Below are positions 57,801 through 61,295 of a stretch of 64,000 nt of DNA, in pieces. The stretch covers positions 23,289,103 through 23,353,102 of the forward strand of contig NC_087254.1 of assembly GCF_037042905.1 (NCBI RefSeq). Direction: 5' to 3'. Made by a program: the position numbers and the translations under genes. How positions within the stretch are numbered: the stretch's first letter is position 1; each line of letters starts with the position of its first letter. The DNA comes from Lytechinus pictus. Lineage: Eukaryota; Echinodermata; Echinoidea; Temnopleuroida; Toxopneustidae. Below the pieces are notes generated by a model. That model did not search any database, was not told where the DNA came from, and was given only the letters and a program-made list of their open reading frames with translations.

Positions 57801-59534
57801 CACCTGGGTCGAGAGTGGCAAAGTGTGGATTAACGCCTTGCCAAAGGACGCTAGACCGCGGTGGGATTCGAACACACGACCCTCTGTTTACAAGGCGAGA
57901 GTCAGAACCACTACGCCACGGCTCTTCCACCTTATTTGCTATTGAATTGCACACATAGTAGATCAAGGTTGCTGCTCAAAAAAAATATTCTAGGGGTTAA
58001 ATCGAAGGGTAAAATCCATGATTTGGACTTCTAAAGATTCTTATGACCCTTGCTAATTTTGAACTCCAAAAGATCGATGACCAACAAAATCTCGTAAAGG
58101 GGAAGTGACTTCCGCTGGAAATATCGCCGCCGAGATCGCACATGCACATGTTTGATCTATCATAAGAAAATCTGCAATGGCTGCCGCCGGGTTTCTCTCC
58201 CAAACATTGGACATATCGACCATTGAATTGGAAATGCGTGCTGTTGAAATGCGCGCGCTCATTTTCAGAACGAAGTCGCGCACAGCTGAGCGAAGACGTC
58301 CGACGTTTAGAGCCGAAAGAGGTCTGTTTGGTAAAGTAAATAACTATTATTTACCGATTTTCATATCAAAATTGATAGTAATAATTAAAATCACTGATAT
58401 TAGTTATTTTCTCAACAATCAAGCAATTATTTTGGGGTTTAAAGCGTGATTTAAATCACCAAAATTGATCGTGGCGCACAACTTTACGCGCCCCAATATT
58501 TGGAAATTGCGTCTGATATTTGGCTAAAAACAAGCTCTAAGACTAAGTTCTGGTAGTATAGTAAGTAGGCCCCTTAAATAATTTCCGTTTAGATCATTTA
58601 GATCTAGGGCCTACCATATTTTTTTCAATTCTAATTTTATGACTTTTATATTCAACATTGCATTTGTACTACAGAAATACACATGATTTTTATTTCATTC
58701 AATGATTATATTTTTATTTGGGTTCAATAAGTATCTGATATCTCTACCGTACCTAGACCAAAAGCTTCGGTCTCTGTTATGTTGGTTGCTCAGCTGAACT
58801 CCGTTGGCTTCACTCACCAAATACAGAGACCGAAGTTCTAGTGCGATCTGTACAGGGGACTCAATGGCCATATGTGCATGATCTTTATGTGTATTAAGTT
58901 CGGATAAAACAGGGCAGTGAAGTTGCGCGACAGCCGAGGTAAGTCTCTGTTTTTGTTCCATTTAACTTGATTTTCCCCGTTTTTTGGCAATTAATGCCAA
59001 GAGGGAATATTAATTTGCATTTCGGTCGCGTTAATTTTCAAAAGTTTGATTCATTAAAGACAAAAATTGAAGAGCCCCGACGGGGGGATTTTGCATTGTA
59101 AGTCCCCTAATGGTGGCTGCACGATAGCGAGCCGTCTGTGTATGAGGAGAAATTTAAAAAAAAATAAAAATGTTAAAAAACTCCTCGAAACAGACGGCTT
59201 CCAGCTGTCTATACCGTACCTCACTTCTTTGTTTTGTTGACTGTCTTTTTCATTCATCATTCATGTTTTGGACTTCTTTTCGGTCCCTCCGCACATAATT
59301 TTAATACCAATACCATATGATGATTATCCCCACCTCACCACCTTTTTATGATTTATTTTCAATATTTACCGTGACCAGTTTCCCGAAATACTCCCACAGA
59401 AAGTTGACCGGCTCATCAGGGCGATGGATGCAGAGCTGCACGATAGAATCCTTCAGCAATTGCTGGATGTTATGCTTCTGAACATACGCCTCGCATTCCT
59501 TTAAACTCTGTTCATCTTCCATGTGTGACGCCAT
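6665..59534 (-). CDS. PRKAR1A: cAMP-dependent protein kinase type I regulatory subunit (whole gene, spliced)
   Basis: The product holds the PKA catalytic subunit inactive in the cytoplasm and at anchoring proteins until it binds cAMP. Joining 59534..59370, 23911..23729, 22185..22094, 18605..18544, 14558..14512, 12154..12056, 11353..11294, 9691..9631, 9033..8912, 7506..7425 and 6837..6665 gives 381 codons plus stop, the same length as human RI-alpha. Domains: dimerization/docking (about 9-55), pseudosubstrate RRRRGAFS (94-101), cyclic-nucleotide domain A with [15 protein letters not shown] (E202, R211), domain B with [15 protein letters not shown] (E326, R335), capping-type W262. All introns are GT-AG. 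Ala at the pseudosubstrate P-site marks type I, not type II. The gene probably corresponds to both vertebrate RI paralogues. An alternative first exon is proposed at 40829..40897. Confidence 0.97.
7425..7506 (-). CDS. PRKAR1A: PKA-RI coding exon: domain B beta-barrel
   Basis: 82 nt, phase 0 to 1. Acceptor AATCTAG, donor GTAAGC. Encodes residues 298-324, GQAAVLQRH then [12 protein letters not shown], which leads directly into the domain B cassette. Same length as the human exon as remembered (c.892-973). Confidence 0.96.
7799..8110. mobile_element. 312-bp MITE, GGCCCGTATTCTGAAGTC family
   Basis: In the intron between the last two domain-B exons. The ends are GGCCAGTATTCTGAAGTC and its inverse CTTCAGAATACGGGCC, with longer subterminal inversions (TTTAACTTAGACC and AGTTGAAATTAAACC). 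A copy of identical length in the opposite orientation is at 47007..47318. Confidence 0.85.
8150..8885. repeat. Degenerate ACCAAATGG repeat block that switches strand
   Basis: Dozens of short variants of TTTGGTCTAATNNCCA fill this intron segment. To about 8690 most read in the TTGGTCTAAT sense; from about 8690 to 8885 they read as the inverse (ATTAGACCAAATGG). The unit is about 18-25 bp and highly diverged. It reaches to within 30 bp of the next coding exon. Non-coding. Confidence 0.75.
8912..9033 (-). CDS. PRKAR1A: PKA-RI coding exon: start of cyclic-nucleotide domain B
   Basis: 122 nt. Acceptor TCTTGCAG, donor GTAGGT. Encodes residues 257-297, [20 protein letters not shown] then [17 protein letters not shown], typical of the RI A/B linker helix and first strands. 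W262 aligns with the domain A capping tryptophan. Same length as the human exon as remembered (c.770-891). Confidence 0.97.
9120..9560. repeat. ATC/TCA-rich microsatellite
   Basis: An imperfect ATCATC/ACCATC tract in the intron between the 8912..9033 and 9631..9691 exons, purest from about 9385 to 9535. Ser-rich and Met-rich ORFs here are translation artefacts of the triplet repeat. Confidence 0.92.
9631..9691 (-). CDS. PRKAR1A: PKA-RI coding exon: linker between domains A and B
   Basis: 61 nt. Acceptor CTTTACAG, donor GTAAGT. Encodes residues 237-256, [20 protein letters not shown], the helix joining the two cAMP-binding domains. Same length as the human exon as remembered (c.709-769). Confidence 0.97.
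10000..10110. repeat. GAT/ATC microsatellite with palindromic turns
   Basis: (GATGAT)n turns into (CATCAT)n several times, giving self-complementary stretches such as GATGATGATCATCATCATC. It lies within an intron. Mirror-symmetric triplet repeats like this can form hairpins. Confidence 0.85.
10111..11293. other. Intron sequence, no feature recognised
   Basis: AT-rich intronic DNA between the 9631 and 11294 exons. A fragment near 10808 (CAGGGCCCACTCTCATAAAA, then CTATAGAGCATTTTGATTGG) looks like one end of the GGGCCC-type MITE group. No exon or RNA gene is seen. Confidence 0.45.
11294..11353 (-). CDS. PRKAR1A: PKA-RI coding exon: end of cyclic-nucleotide domain A
   Basis: 60 nt, phase 0 on both sides. 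Acceptor TTTGTCAG, donor GTAAGT. Encodes residues 217-236, [20 protein letters not shown]. Together with the 99-nt exon at 12056..12154 it equals the single 159-nt human exon (c.550-708, from memory), so this gene has an extra intron here. Confidence 0.97.
12056..12154 (-). CDS. PRKAR1A: PKA-RI coding exon: domain A phosphate-binding cassette
   Basis: 99 nt, phase 0 on both sides. Acceptor ACATGTAG, donor GTATGT. Encodes residues 184-216 with the cassette [19 protein letters not shown]202 and R211 are the residues that contact the cAMP ribose and phosphate in this family, and both are intact. Confidence 0.97.
12155..13700. other. Intron sequence, no feature recognised
   Basis: AT-rich intronic DNA with ACATGTA motifs. 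No exon, RNA gene or clear element is seen. Confidence 0.45.
13705..13890. repeat. Two-unit imperfect direct repeat with G/C homopolymers
   Basis: Two units share an A-rich start, GTCTACAAAA/GTGTACAAAA and CCATCTGATNGTGATNTTT. The CCCCCACCCC and G(12) tracts lie between the two conserved blocks. Intronic and non-coding. Confidence 0.55.
14512..14558 (-). CDS. PRKAR1A: PKA-RI coding exon: domain A, short
   Basis: 47 nt. Acceptor TTGAATAG, donor GTAAGT. Encodes residues 169-183, [15 protein letters not shown], with the split Gly168 completed from the previous exon. Same length as the human exon as remembered (c.503-549). Confidence 0.97.
14559..17395. other. Intron with scattered microsatellites
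   Basis: Holds a G(12) run near 15578, an (ATT)n run near 17030 and a G(14) run near 17162. No exon, RNA gene or bounded element is seen. Confidence 0.45.
17396..17795. repeat. 25-bp minisatellite, 16 copies
   Basis: A 400-bp head-to-tail array of a 25-bp unit beginning GTCAAGGTGTATGAAG and ending TGTATCATA. Units are nearly identical, with only a few substitutions by eye (for example AAGATGTAGG in unit 2, one GTTTGAAG and one GAAGCG). There are no variable spacers. It lies in the intron between the 14512..14558 and 18544..18605 exons. Confidence 0.97.
18544..18605 (-). CDS. PRKAR1A: PKA-RI coding exon: domain A, N-terminal strands
   Basis: 62 nt. Acceptor TTACTCCAG, donor GTTAGT. Encodes residues 147-167, [20 protein letters not shown] then Q. 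It starts inside a split Ser codon and ends in a split Gly codon. Same length as the human exon as remembered (c.441-502). Confidence 0.96.
19053..20200. mobile_element. 1.15-kb palindromic (foldback-type) element
   Basis: Two arms of about 560-570 bp are inverted copies of each other. The left starts AAAGTAATGGTGGGCTATA and the right ends TATAGCCCACCACTACTTT. The arms meet around 19635 at AGTCAATGC...GCATTGACT with a ~22-bp spacer. Matched internal landmarks include GGGTGCCGCCC/GGGCGGCACCC and GGGGTCAATTTGACC/GGTCAAATTGACCCC. Arm similarity is high but imperfect. No transposase is encoded. Intronic. Confidence 0.93.
20201..21033. other. Intron with pyrimidine-rich tract
   Basis: Plus-strand sequence from about 20630 to 20860 is strongly CT-rich (TCTTCTCCTTTC-type). 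The rest is AT-rich with no recognised exon. Confidence 0.5.
21034..22035. mobile_element. 1.0-kb element with TTAA flanks and GGTGACAGGTGCCCT termini
   Basis: The left end TTAAGGTGACAGGTGCCCT is exactly mirrored by AGGGCACCTGTCACCTTAA at the right. TTAA at both borders is the hallmark target duplication of piggyBac-type transposons, but the GGTGAC start is not the usual CCC-type piggyBac terminus, so the superfamily is tentative. There is no transposase ORF, so it is non-autonomous. Its right end is only 59 bp from the downstream PKA-RI exon. Confidence 0.83.
22094..22185 (-). CDS. PRKAR1A: PKA-RI coding exon: start of cyclic-nucleotide domain A
   Basis: 92 nt. Acceptor AATTCTCAG, donor GTGGGT. 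Encodes residues 117-146, [20 protein letters not shown] then [10 protein letters not shown], and the first two bases of Ser147. Same length as the human exon as remembered (c.349-440). Confidence 0.97.
23430..23515 (+). mobile_element. CR1/L2-type LINE 3' tail fragment
   Basis: The sequence GGAGCGCCTTGAGCACCTAG, then GTGCGCTATACAAATCCTA, ends in an ATT-rich microsatellite. This is the typical 3' end of CR1/L2-like non-LTR elements. Coding sequence is absent (5'-truncated). Confidence 0.7.
23729..23911 (-). CDS. PRKAR1A: PKA-RI coding exon: linker and pseudosubstrate
   Basis: 183 nt, phase 0 on both sides. Acceptor GTCTATAG, donor GTAATT. Encodes residues 56-116. A flexible Ser/Gln/Glu-rich linker ([17 protein letters not shown]) leads into [20 protein letters not shown]. 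The RRRRGA inhibitor site with Ala at the P-position makes this a type I subunit, while Phe follows where human RI-alpha has Ile. It is four codons longer than the human exon, offset by a first exon four codons shorter. This is the common exon onto which both proposed first exons splice. Confidence 0.97.
24048..24461. mobile_element. 414-bp MITE with long inverted ends
   Basis: The left end CGTTCTCACTACCTTCCTAAAA continues into ACTAGTTTACTGGAAAC. The right end is an imperfect inverse (GTTTCCAGTAAACTAGTTTT ... GAGAACG). The interior includes CACTTTTGTGTGATCTAGTGG. It lies 137 bp upstream of the pseudosubstrate exon, in intron 1. Non-coding. Confidence 0.85.
24462..26630. other. Intron 1, proximal part
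   Basis: AT-rich DNA with ACATGTAC motifs and a GGGCCC-type MITE remnant near 26290..26420 (GTGTTTCATGAAG ... CAGCCAATCAGATGCAAGGA). No exon is seen. Confidence 0.45.
26635..26870. repeat. Polypurine (GA-rich) tract
   Basis: Plus strand is almost entirely A/G: GAGAGAAGAGAGAAAGAAGA and related runs. The minus-strand ORF over it (Phe/Ser/Leu-rich) is a composition artefact. Confidence 0.85.
26871..28629. other. Intron 1 stretch
   Basis: No exon is recognised. A short direct repeat near 27749..27785 (CGGAGCAATTGTCG then CGGAGCAAATGTCG) is visible. The ORF at 27927..28295 shows no domain or splice support. Confidence 0.45.
28630..29566 (+). pseudogene. Non-LTR retrotransposon reverse transcriptase fragment (Jockey/CR1-like)
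   Basis: Begins at the RT block [12 protein letters not shown], then YINDL, then [10 protein letters not shown]. The catalytic FADD motif reads FTDD. It continues through [41 protein letters not shown] and VQRRAARFV, and after a frame change ends with [16 protein letters not shown] ... [12 protein letters not shown] to a stop at 29566. At least two frameshifts (about 28675-28694 and about 29360) and the altered active site mark it as dead. The 5' part of the element is missing. It lies inside PKA-RI intron 1, antisense to the gene. Confidence 0.93.
29694..30223. mobile_element. MITE of the CACTGCAAAAA family, longer copy
   Basis: Starts TACACTGTACTATACAGTG and ends CACTATTTTGCAGTGTA. It shares AACACTGGTGGTGTAA and GGTGTAATCCTCTG with the element at 3470..3693. 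The left half is more diverged and the middle may contain an insertion. Confidence 0.6.
30330..30481. mobile_element. 152-bp MITE with GGGCCC-type termini
   Basis: The left end CTGGGGTCCGTTGCAGAAAG continues into AGTTGCG, and the right end is its inverse (GCAACTCTTTCTGCAACGGG then CCCCAG). The same style of ends (…AAAGAGTT) is seen in the element at 4685..4964. Confidence 0.85.
30590..34499. other. Intron 1 stretch largely free of recognisable repeats
   Basis: No exon is found. About 30590..32260 carries no repeat I can recognise and has TAAT-type and ATGCAAAT-type motifs (ATGCAAAT near 31962) plus a GC-richer patch at about 31640..31850. It could be regulatory, but nothing in the sequence proves that. 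An A(14) run lies near 34040. Confidence 0.35.
34500..35280. repeat. Segmental duplication, copy A (~780 bp)
   Basis: A direct copy of 36148..36930. Shared landmarks include AACCATCCATTATGAGAT, GAGACCTTTCTTGAATGTG, AGAGTCAATGGTGTTT, TGTTCCATGGCAA and GGTGATAGAGA. The match resumes at about 35780..35905, so copy A is interrupted by ~490 bp carrying TGACCTTTGACCCC repeats. Confidence 0.85.
35285..35770. repeat. Dispersed TGACCTTTGACCCC repeat inserted in copy A
   Basis: Contains two ~170-bp direct units around GATGACCTTTGACCCCATCA (TGACCTTTGACC at 35358 and 35527), each followed by TGTGGTATTACCCAAGGATC and TGAACATAAT. Related sequence occurs at 53410..53700, 54900..55700 and inside the hAT-like copies. 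Confidence 0.75.
36148..36930. repeat. Segmental duplication, copy B (~780 bp)
   Basis: A direct partner of 34500..35280. The similarity continues at 36940..37075, matching 35778..35910 (ATGAGCTACTTTGCAT, GAGTAGAT). Identity is moderate, with many small indels, so the duplication is not recent. Confidence 0.85.
37080..39320. other. Intron 1 stretch
   Basis: No exon, RNA gene or bounded element is seen. A somewhat GC-richer, non-repetitive patch lies at about 37250..37660. Confidence 0.4.
39325..39440. repeat. AAC/AAT microsatellite followed by poly-G
   Basis: (CAA)n passes into (AATAATGAT)n and then an ATTATTATTA palindromic turn, ending in G(12). Confidence 0.88.
39441..40828. other. Intron 1 stretch
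   Basis: AT-rich with a T(16) run near 39707. No exon is seen. It lies directly downstream (minus strand) of the proposed alternative first exon. Confidence 0.45.
40829..40897 (-). CDS. PRKAR1A: Candidate alternative first coding exon of PKA-RI (isoform lacking the docking domain)
   Basis: On the minus strand an ATG at 40897 opens 23 codons, [16 protein letters not shown] then GGNPTET, ending exactly at a strong donor ACA|GTAAGT. The exon ends in phase 0, the phase needed to join the pseudosubstrate exon at 23911. Spliced this way the product would be 349 residues, keeping the inhibitor site and both cAMP domains but replacing the dimerization/docking domain with a short basic N-terminus. 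A GC-richer, CpG-containing block lies just upstream (41213..41600), as expected for a promoter. RI isoforms with variant or truncated N-termini have been described in Drosophila, as I recall. Not proven: no transcript evidence is available here. Confidence 0.6.
41213..41600 (-). promoter_or_regulatory. GC-richer block, putative internal promoter / 5' UTR
   Basis: CpG-bearing sequence (GCAGGCGCCGGGAAG, TTTCGCCGGCGGACAAC, GACGACGCCACGG) stands out from the AT-rich intron. It lies 0.3-0.7 kb upstream, in the minus direction, of the candidate alternative first exon. ORFs on both strands here look like composition effects. Confidence 0.45.
41815..42500. repeat. Pyrimidine-rich region with related ~200-bp units
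   Basis: The plus strand is CT-rich. Landmarks recur about every 150-200 bp: CTATTTTTGACATTGGCTTTTT, TTCTTGACACAAGTG, ATCCATCTCTCCTCAACTG and CTTTCCTCTCTTTCT recur in modified form at about 41890, 41995, 42040, 42250 and 42305. A diverged tandem repeat is likely. Confidence 0.6.
42501..44559. other. Intron 1 stretch
   Basis: No exon is recognised. It includes a C(13) run near 43637, A/T homopolymers and ACATGTAC motifs. Confidence 0.4.
44980..45660. repeat. Unidentified GC-richer array of ~120-160-bp units
   Basis: Five imperfect units begin at about 44981, 45129, 45288, 45406 and 45538 with GTGTGAAAGC or a close variant. At least two contain AAGAGCACACTTGTGCAA-type sequence, a short palindrome (GCACA..TGTGC), followed by GAATTTAC. 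The wider block, about 44560..45960, is GC-richer than the flanks. The 123-codon minus-strand ORF across it has no recognisable domain. I do not recognise the family. Confidence 0.65.
46915..47610. mobile_element. Outer element with TTTCACACT/AGTGTGAAA ends, interrupted by a MITE
   Basis: Ends TTTCACACTGCC and ACGTAGTGTGAAA. The interior repeats CCATACTATC, CCCGGACTATCC and TTAGCCCACTTT motifs. Without the 312-bp insertion it would be about 380 bp. The boundary call rests on short termini only. Confidence 0.5.
47007..47318. mobile_element. 312-bp MITE (second copy), nested, ATA target duplication
   Basis: Ends GGCCCGTATTCTGATAG and CTGACTTCAGAATACGGGCC. It is flanked by ATA on both sides (CCCATA| and |ATACTA), suggesting a 3-bp target duplication of the Harbinger type. 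Same length as 7799..8110 but inverted relative to it. Confidence 0.87.
47613..47915 (+). pseudogene. 5'-truncated non-LTR retrotransposon: RT C-terminal tail plus AAT tail
   Basis: The open frame from 47613 to the stop at 47880-47882 reads [18 protein letters not shown], then [19 protein letters not shown] and [15 protein letters not shown]. This is the conserved end of Jockey/CR1-group RT ORFs (GPKxWNSL...FKxxLKxYLL). It is followed directly by (AAT)n/ATTATAATT, a typical LINE tail. Everything upstream of the C-terminus is absent. Confidence 0.82.
48591..50497. mobile_element. hAT-like non-autonomous element, copy 1
   Basis: Termini CAGGGTTGGGCTCAATTAC and AAATAAGCCCAACCCTG. Subterminal regions on both sides are packed with CAATTACAATTAC motifs. 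CAGGGTTGGGC-type ends are typical of hAT elements. The flanking 8-mers ACCCAGGA and ACCTGGGA match at 6 of 8 positions, so the target duplication is doubtful. No transposase ORF is present. Confidence 0.75.
49525..50135. repeat. Four ~130-160-bp tandem units inside hAT-like copy 1
   Basis: Units are marked by GGGATCCATGCTAGTATCAT, CACACCAAAT, GAGCCTAGGTTAAGTT and AAGTTATCGCGTTTACAAGG, with the spacer TGACCTTGACCTTTGACCTC (DR1-like). The array ends in GACGGACAGATGGGCGGACA. Starts are near 49571, 49701, 49860 and 50008. Confidence 0.85.
50599..53313. repeat. 2.7-kb tandem duplication, copy 2
   Basis: A direct partner of 47921..50507, separated from it by ~90 bp. It carries the extra ~150-bp block (about 50958..51108) missing from copy 1. 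The hAT-like interior is collinear. Confidence 0.95.
51394..53304. mobile_element. hAT-like non-autonomous element, copy 2
   Basis: Same CAGGGTTGGGC...GCCCAACCCTG termini and CAATTACAATTAC-rich subterminal regions as copy 1, 1911 bp against 1907 bp. It repeats the internal tandem units (TGACCTTTGACC at 52791). Confidence 0.75.
53762..53986. repeat. ~127-bp direct duplication
   Basis: TATGAAATAATTATTCACAC through ATTTGACCTC occurs at 53762 and again at 53889, nearly identical except for a small AATG deletion in the second. Confidence 0.9.
53987..54472 (+). pseudogene. 5'-truncated L2/CR1-like LINE: RT C-terminus and 3' tail
   Basis: The open frame from 53987 to TGA at 54257-54259 encodes 90 residues: [66 protein letters not shown]. 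This is the standard C-terminal end of L2/CR1-group RT proteins. The 3' UTR ends AGTAAGCGCCTTATAAATGT then an ATT-rich repeat. The catalytic RT region is missing. The frame itself is undamaged. Confidence 0.9.
54476..55700. repeat. Diverged dispersed/tandem repeat with GTCCAAGTTTCATGAACTAG units
   Basis: Three to four units of about 150-190 bp share CCAAGTTTCATGAACTAG, AAAGTTATGATG, AAGTTCATTGACCCTAAATG and TGACCTTTGACCATGG (54944). After about 55100 it passes into the TACCCAAGGATCATTTG...GAAATAAAGAAATGAGAG repeat related to 35285..35770. Confidence 0.75.
56137..56614. mobile_element. 478-bp element with CGAAGTGGCACA terminal inverted repeats
   Basis: Left ATATCGTCGCTGAATCAACG then AAGTGGCACA; the right end inverted reads ATATCGTTGCAGAATCCACG then AAGTGGCACA (about 27 of 30 identical). 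A third internal CACGAAGTGGCACAC lies at about 56333. No ORF. Confidence 0.8.
56615..57593. other. Intron 1 stretch
   Basis: No exon is recognised. A short segment at about 57345..57420 reads [15 protein letters not shown] in one frame and may be a retroelement C-terminal scrap, too short to call. Confidence 0.35.
57594..57927 (-). mobile_element. tRNA-derived SINE (tRNA-Thr-like head), second copy
   Basis: Minus-strand head with A-box-like GTGGCGTAGTGGTT, anticodon region CTTGTAAAC (TGT) and an intact B box GTGTTCGAATCCC. The body matches 5386..5684 (CAAAGTGTGGATTAACGCCT in plus orientation) and the 3' end is AAAGCGCTTTATAAAC. It is better preserved in the B box than the first copy. ORFs across it are artefacts. 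Confidence 0.88.
58101..58114. promoter_or_regulatory. Back-to-back ETS-type sites
   Basis: GGAAGTGACTTCCG holds two facing GGAA/TTCC cores, a layout common in CpG-containing promoters. It lies 63-76 bp upstream of the candidate plus-strand start codon at 58177. Confidence 0.35.
58177..58330 (+). CDS. Candidate first coding exon of an unidentified plus-strand gene
   Basis: A CpG-rich open frame from ATG at 58177 (context GCAATGG) encodes about 51 residues: [20 protein letters not shown], then [20 protein letters not shown] and [13 protein letters not shown] plausible donor TTTG|GTAAAG follows at 58331. Local composition (CGCGCGC, GTCGCGCAC, GACGTCCGACG) contrasts with the AT-rich flanks, and ETS-like sites sit upstream. 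I recognise no family and found no second exon. If real it lies antisense within PKA-RI intron 1. Alternatives are a CpG-rich regulatory block or chance ORF. Confidence 0.3.
58765..58835. other. 71-nt hairpin
   Basis: CTTCGGTCTCTGT at the left pairs perfectly with ACAGAGACCGAAG at the right, extending imperfectly (TTATGTTGGT / ACCAAAT). The loop is about 30 nt. It could be a tiny MITE or a small-RNA precursor. Confidence 0.55.
59130..59199. other. 70-nt hairpin with A-rich loop
   Basis: AGCCGTCTGTGTATGAGGAG pairs with CTCCTCGAAACAGACGGCT with two or three mismatches. The loop is about 31 nt and A-rich. It lies 171 bp downstream (minus strand) of the first PKA-RI coding exon, inside intron 1. 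Confidence 0.55.
59370..59534 (-). CDS. PRKAR1A: PKA-RI first coding exon: dimerization/docking domain
   Basis: 165 nt from ATG at 59534 to the donor CACG|GTAAAT, phase 0. Encodes residues 1-55: [55 protein letters not shown]. This is the RI dimerization/docking domain that forms the homodimer and binds A-kinase anchoring proteins. Two in-frame ATGs exist (codons 1 and 5); codon 1 was chosen as the first. The frame stays open upstream to about 59585 without an ATG, and a GTTGTCAG there could be an acceptor for a non-coding 5' exon. Confidence 0.96.
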
Positions 59535-59804
59535 TATTATCGAGAGTAAAAAAGGGTTAAAATGTTTCTTCACTTGGCCTGACAACGAAAAGTTTTCACC
59601 AAGTTTGTCGAATGTCTGTGGCGTACAAACGAGATTGACGCAGCATTAGTAGTACGTTAGATGTACACAAACGTCCTACATGCAATTTCTTTACCAGAAT
59701 GAAGAAACCGACAATGTGTATAGTAGTACGCAAGGTACAGAGCTCCTCCACAATGGCGAAATACAGACTGTCTTAAAAGCAATCGGTATCTTCAGCATTT
59801 TTAG

Positions 59805-59812
59805 TGACGTCA
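59805..59812. promoter_or_regulatory. Consensus CRE (TGACGTCA), proximal
   Basis: Perfect palindromic CREB/ATF site, its nearer edge 271 bp upstream of the PKA-RI start codon. Because PKA activates CREB, such a site in an R-subunit promoter would provide negative feedback. Confidence 0.5.
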
Positions 59813-60025
59813 AATTATCTTTAACAAAAACTAGATTAATGTTTTTTTTTCTTTAAATATAAATAAGCACATGACTGAAGATAGTAAAATTATTTTTTTA
59901 CTTTTGATCGGGTATTTAAAGCATACATATTTCTTTGATCTCTCTGTCACGTGGAATAATTGCTCTTAAAATGAATAAAATATATTTATTTCAACATAAA
60001 GATTTTGAAAAGGCTAGCATAATTG

Positions 60026-60033
60026 TGACGTCA
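60026..60033. promoter_or_regulatory. Consensus CRE (TGACGTCA), distal
   Basis: A second perfect TGACGTCA, about 492 bp upstream of the start codon and 221 bp from the proximal site. Sequence match only; occupancy unknown. Confidence 0.45.
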
Positions 60034-60120
60034 TATAAGTCAAAAATCATTTTTTTAGACTCGTCAGAAATTTTTCGAACGTTTTCAAATTCGAACTCGA
60101 CTCGGGTCTAATCTTCACTC

Positions 60121-61295
60121 GTCGATGGGGAGGCACCAGAGCTGAGAAGTGGATTTTTTTGCTTGTCATATTAATTGGTTCTGCCGATTTCGCTTTATGA
60201 TGGTGACCTTTTTTTGCGCCATGCAGGGCACAAAGTTTTGTGAACACCACTCGCCCCTGCCTATTGAACTTGTGTTAGCGTTGGATCAATATAATATTGC
60301 ACTTTTGCTTTCAACCAGAAGACAGAGCAATGCAGGATATGTACAGTTCATGTACATGTATACATTTATTAAAGATGATCATAACTTGATGATGATGATG
60401 ATGATATGAGCTATACTCCAGATGAAGAAAACTCTTCTGTACGTAGCTCTAAAACTCGATCTCTATAATCTATCATAATCTGCATGCTATATCTGTAACT
60501 GTAAGCGATCTAAACTCCAATCTGCAATCTGAGTTGGGTTCAGAAGTGAACTCCTTTTATATTGGTCTGGTCATGGAGCTCTTAAAAGCTCCACGGTCTG
60601 TGTTAATAGCTCCATGCTACAACCAAACGGGTGTTGGGCACTCGGACCATAACTTTACTCTTAATTGGGGGAGTCGTATCAGGACATCTACCCCTGGACA
60701 TCCACCACCCGGACATCCACCTCCTTATAGGACAAGTACCCTCTAGGACAAGTACCCCCTAGGACATCTACCCCCCCCCCGGACAATTAGCTGGAAGAAG
60801 AATGAGTAATGCTTTCTAAAGAAAGTTGGAATTAATTGGGACTATATATAGTTTCCTGTTACGCTTCCTGTAGAAGTATTAAGTATTGATTATGAATATT
60901 GATATATTAATATGTGAGATAATGTCTTATCACCACATAACACGTACATTTGTTCATGCGCGATCAATAATTAAGTGGCTCACAATTTTCATCGTGCCCC
61001 CGCCTCATCCGTCCCCAATTCTGCCAGTAAATCGTCTAAGATGGTTTCATATCAATTTCGAAGAAGATTGTATAGGGCCTATGCATAACATAAGTAACTT
61101 ATAGCTAAATGCTTGCTCATCTAGCCCCATCTAGCAACTTGTATCGAAGCCCGGCGTATAAAGGATGCCGGTCCTCACTTGTATTCAACGACATATTCTC
61201 ATTAAAAATATATGCTGTGAATTTCAATGGGGGGGGGGGGAGAAAAAAGAGAAAGGAGATCGAGGAGAAAAAAAGAGGAGGAAGGAAAACGAGTG
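60121..61295. other. Upstream flank with short tandem motif
   Basis: No gene is seen. At about 60680..60790 the motif GGACATCYACC / GGACAAGTACCC recurs about seven times with C-runs (C(11) near 60770). A G(12)-purine tract lies at 61229..61290. Confidence 0.45.

Larger units (their letters stand above)
59535..60120 (-). promoter_or_regulatory. Probable main PKA-RI promoter / 5' UTR region
   Basis: This is the upstream flank (minus strand) of the first coding exon. It holds two perfect cAMP-response elements (59805 and 60026). No clear TATA box at a fixed distance was identified. A CpG-containing segment lies at about 60070..60130 (CGAACTCGACTCGGGT). Confidence 0.45.

Noticed and set aside
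57757-57966. ORFs over the second SINE
   Set aside because: They translate the tRNA-derived head and body of the SINE; frames on both strands are chance.
59535-59585. Longer N-terminus for the first PKA-RI exon
   Set aside because: The frame is open upstream but lacks an ATG, and homology starts near the chosen methionine.
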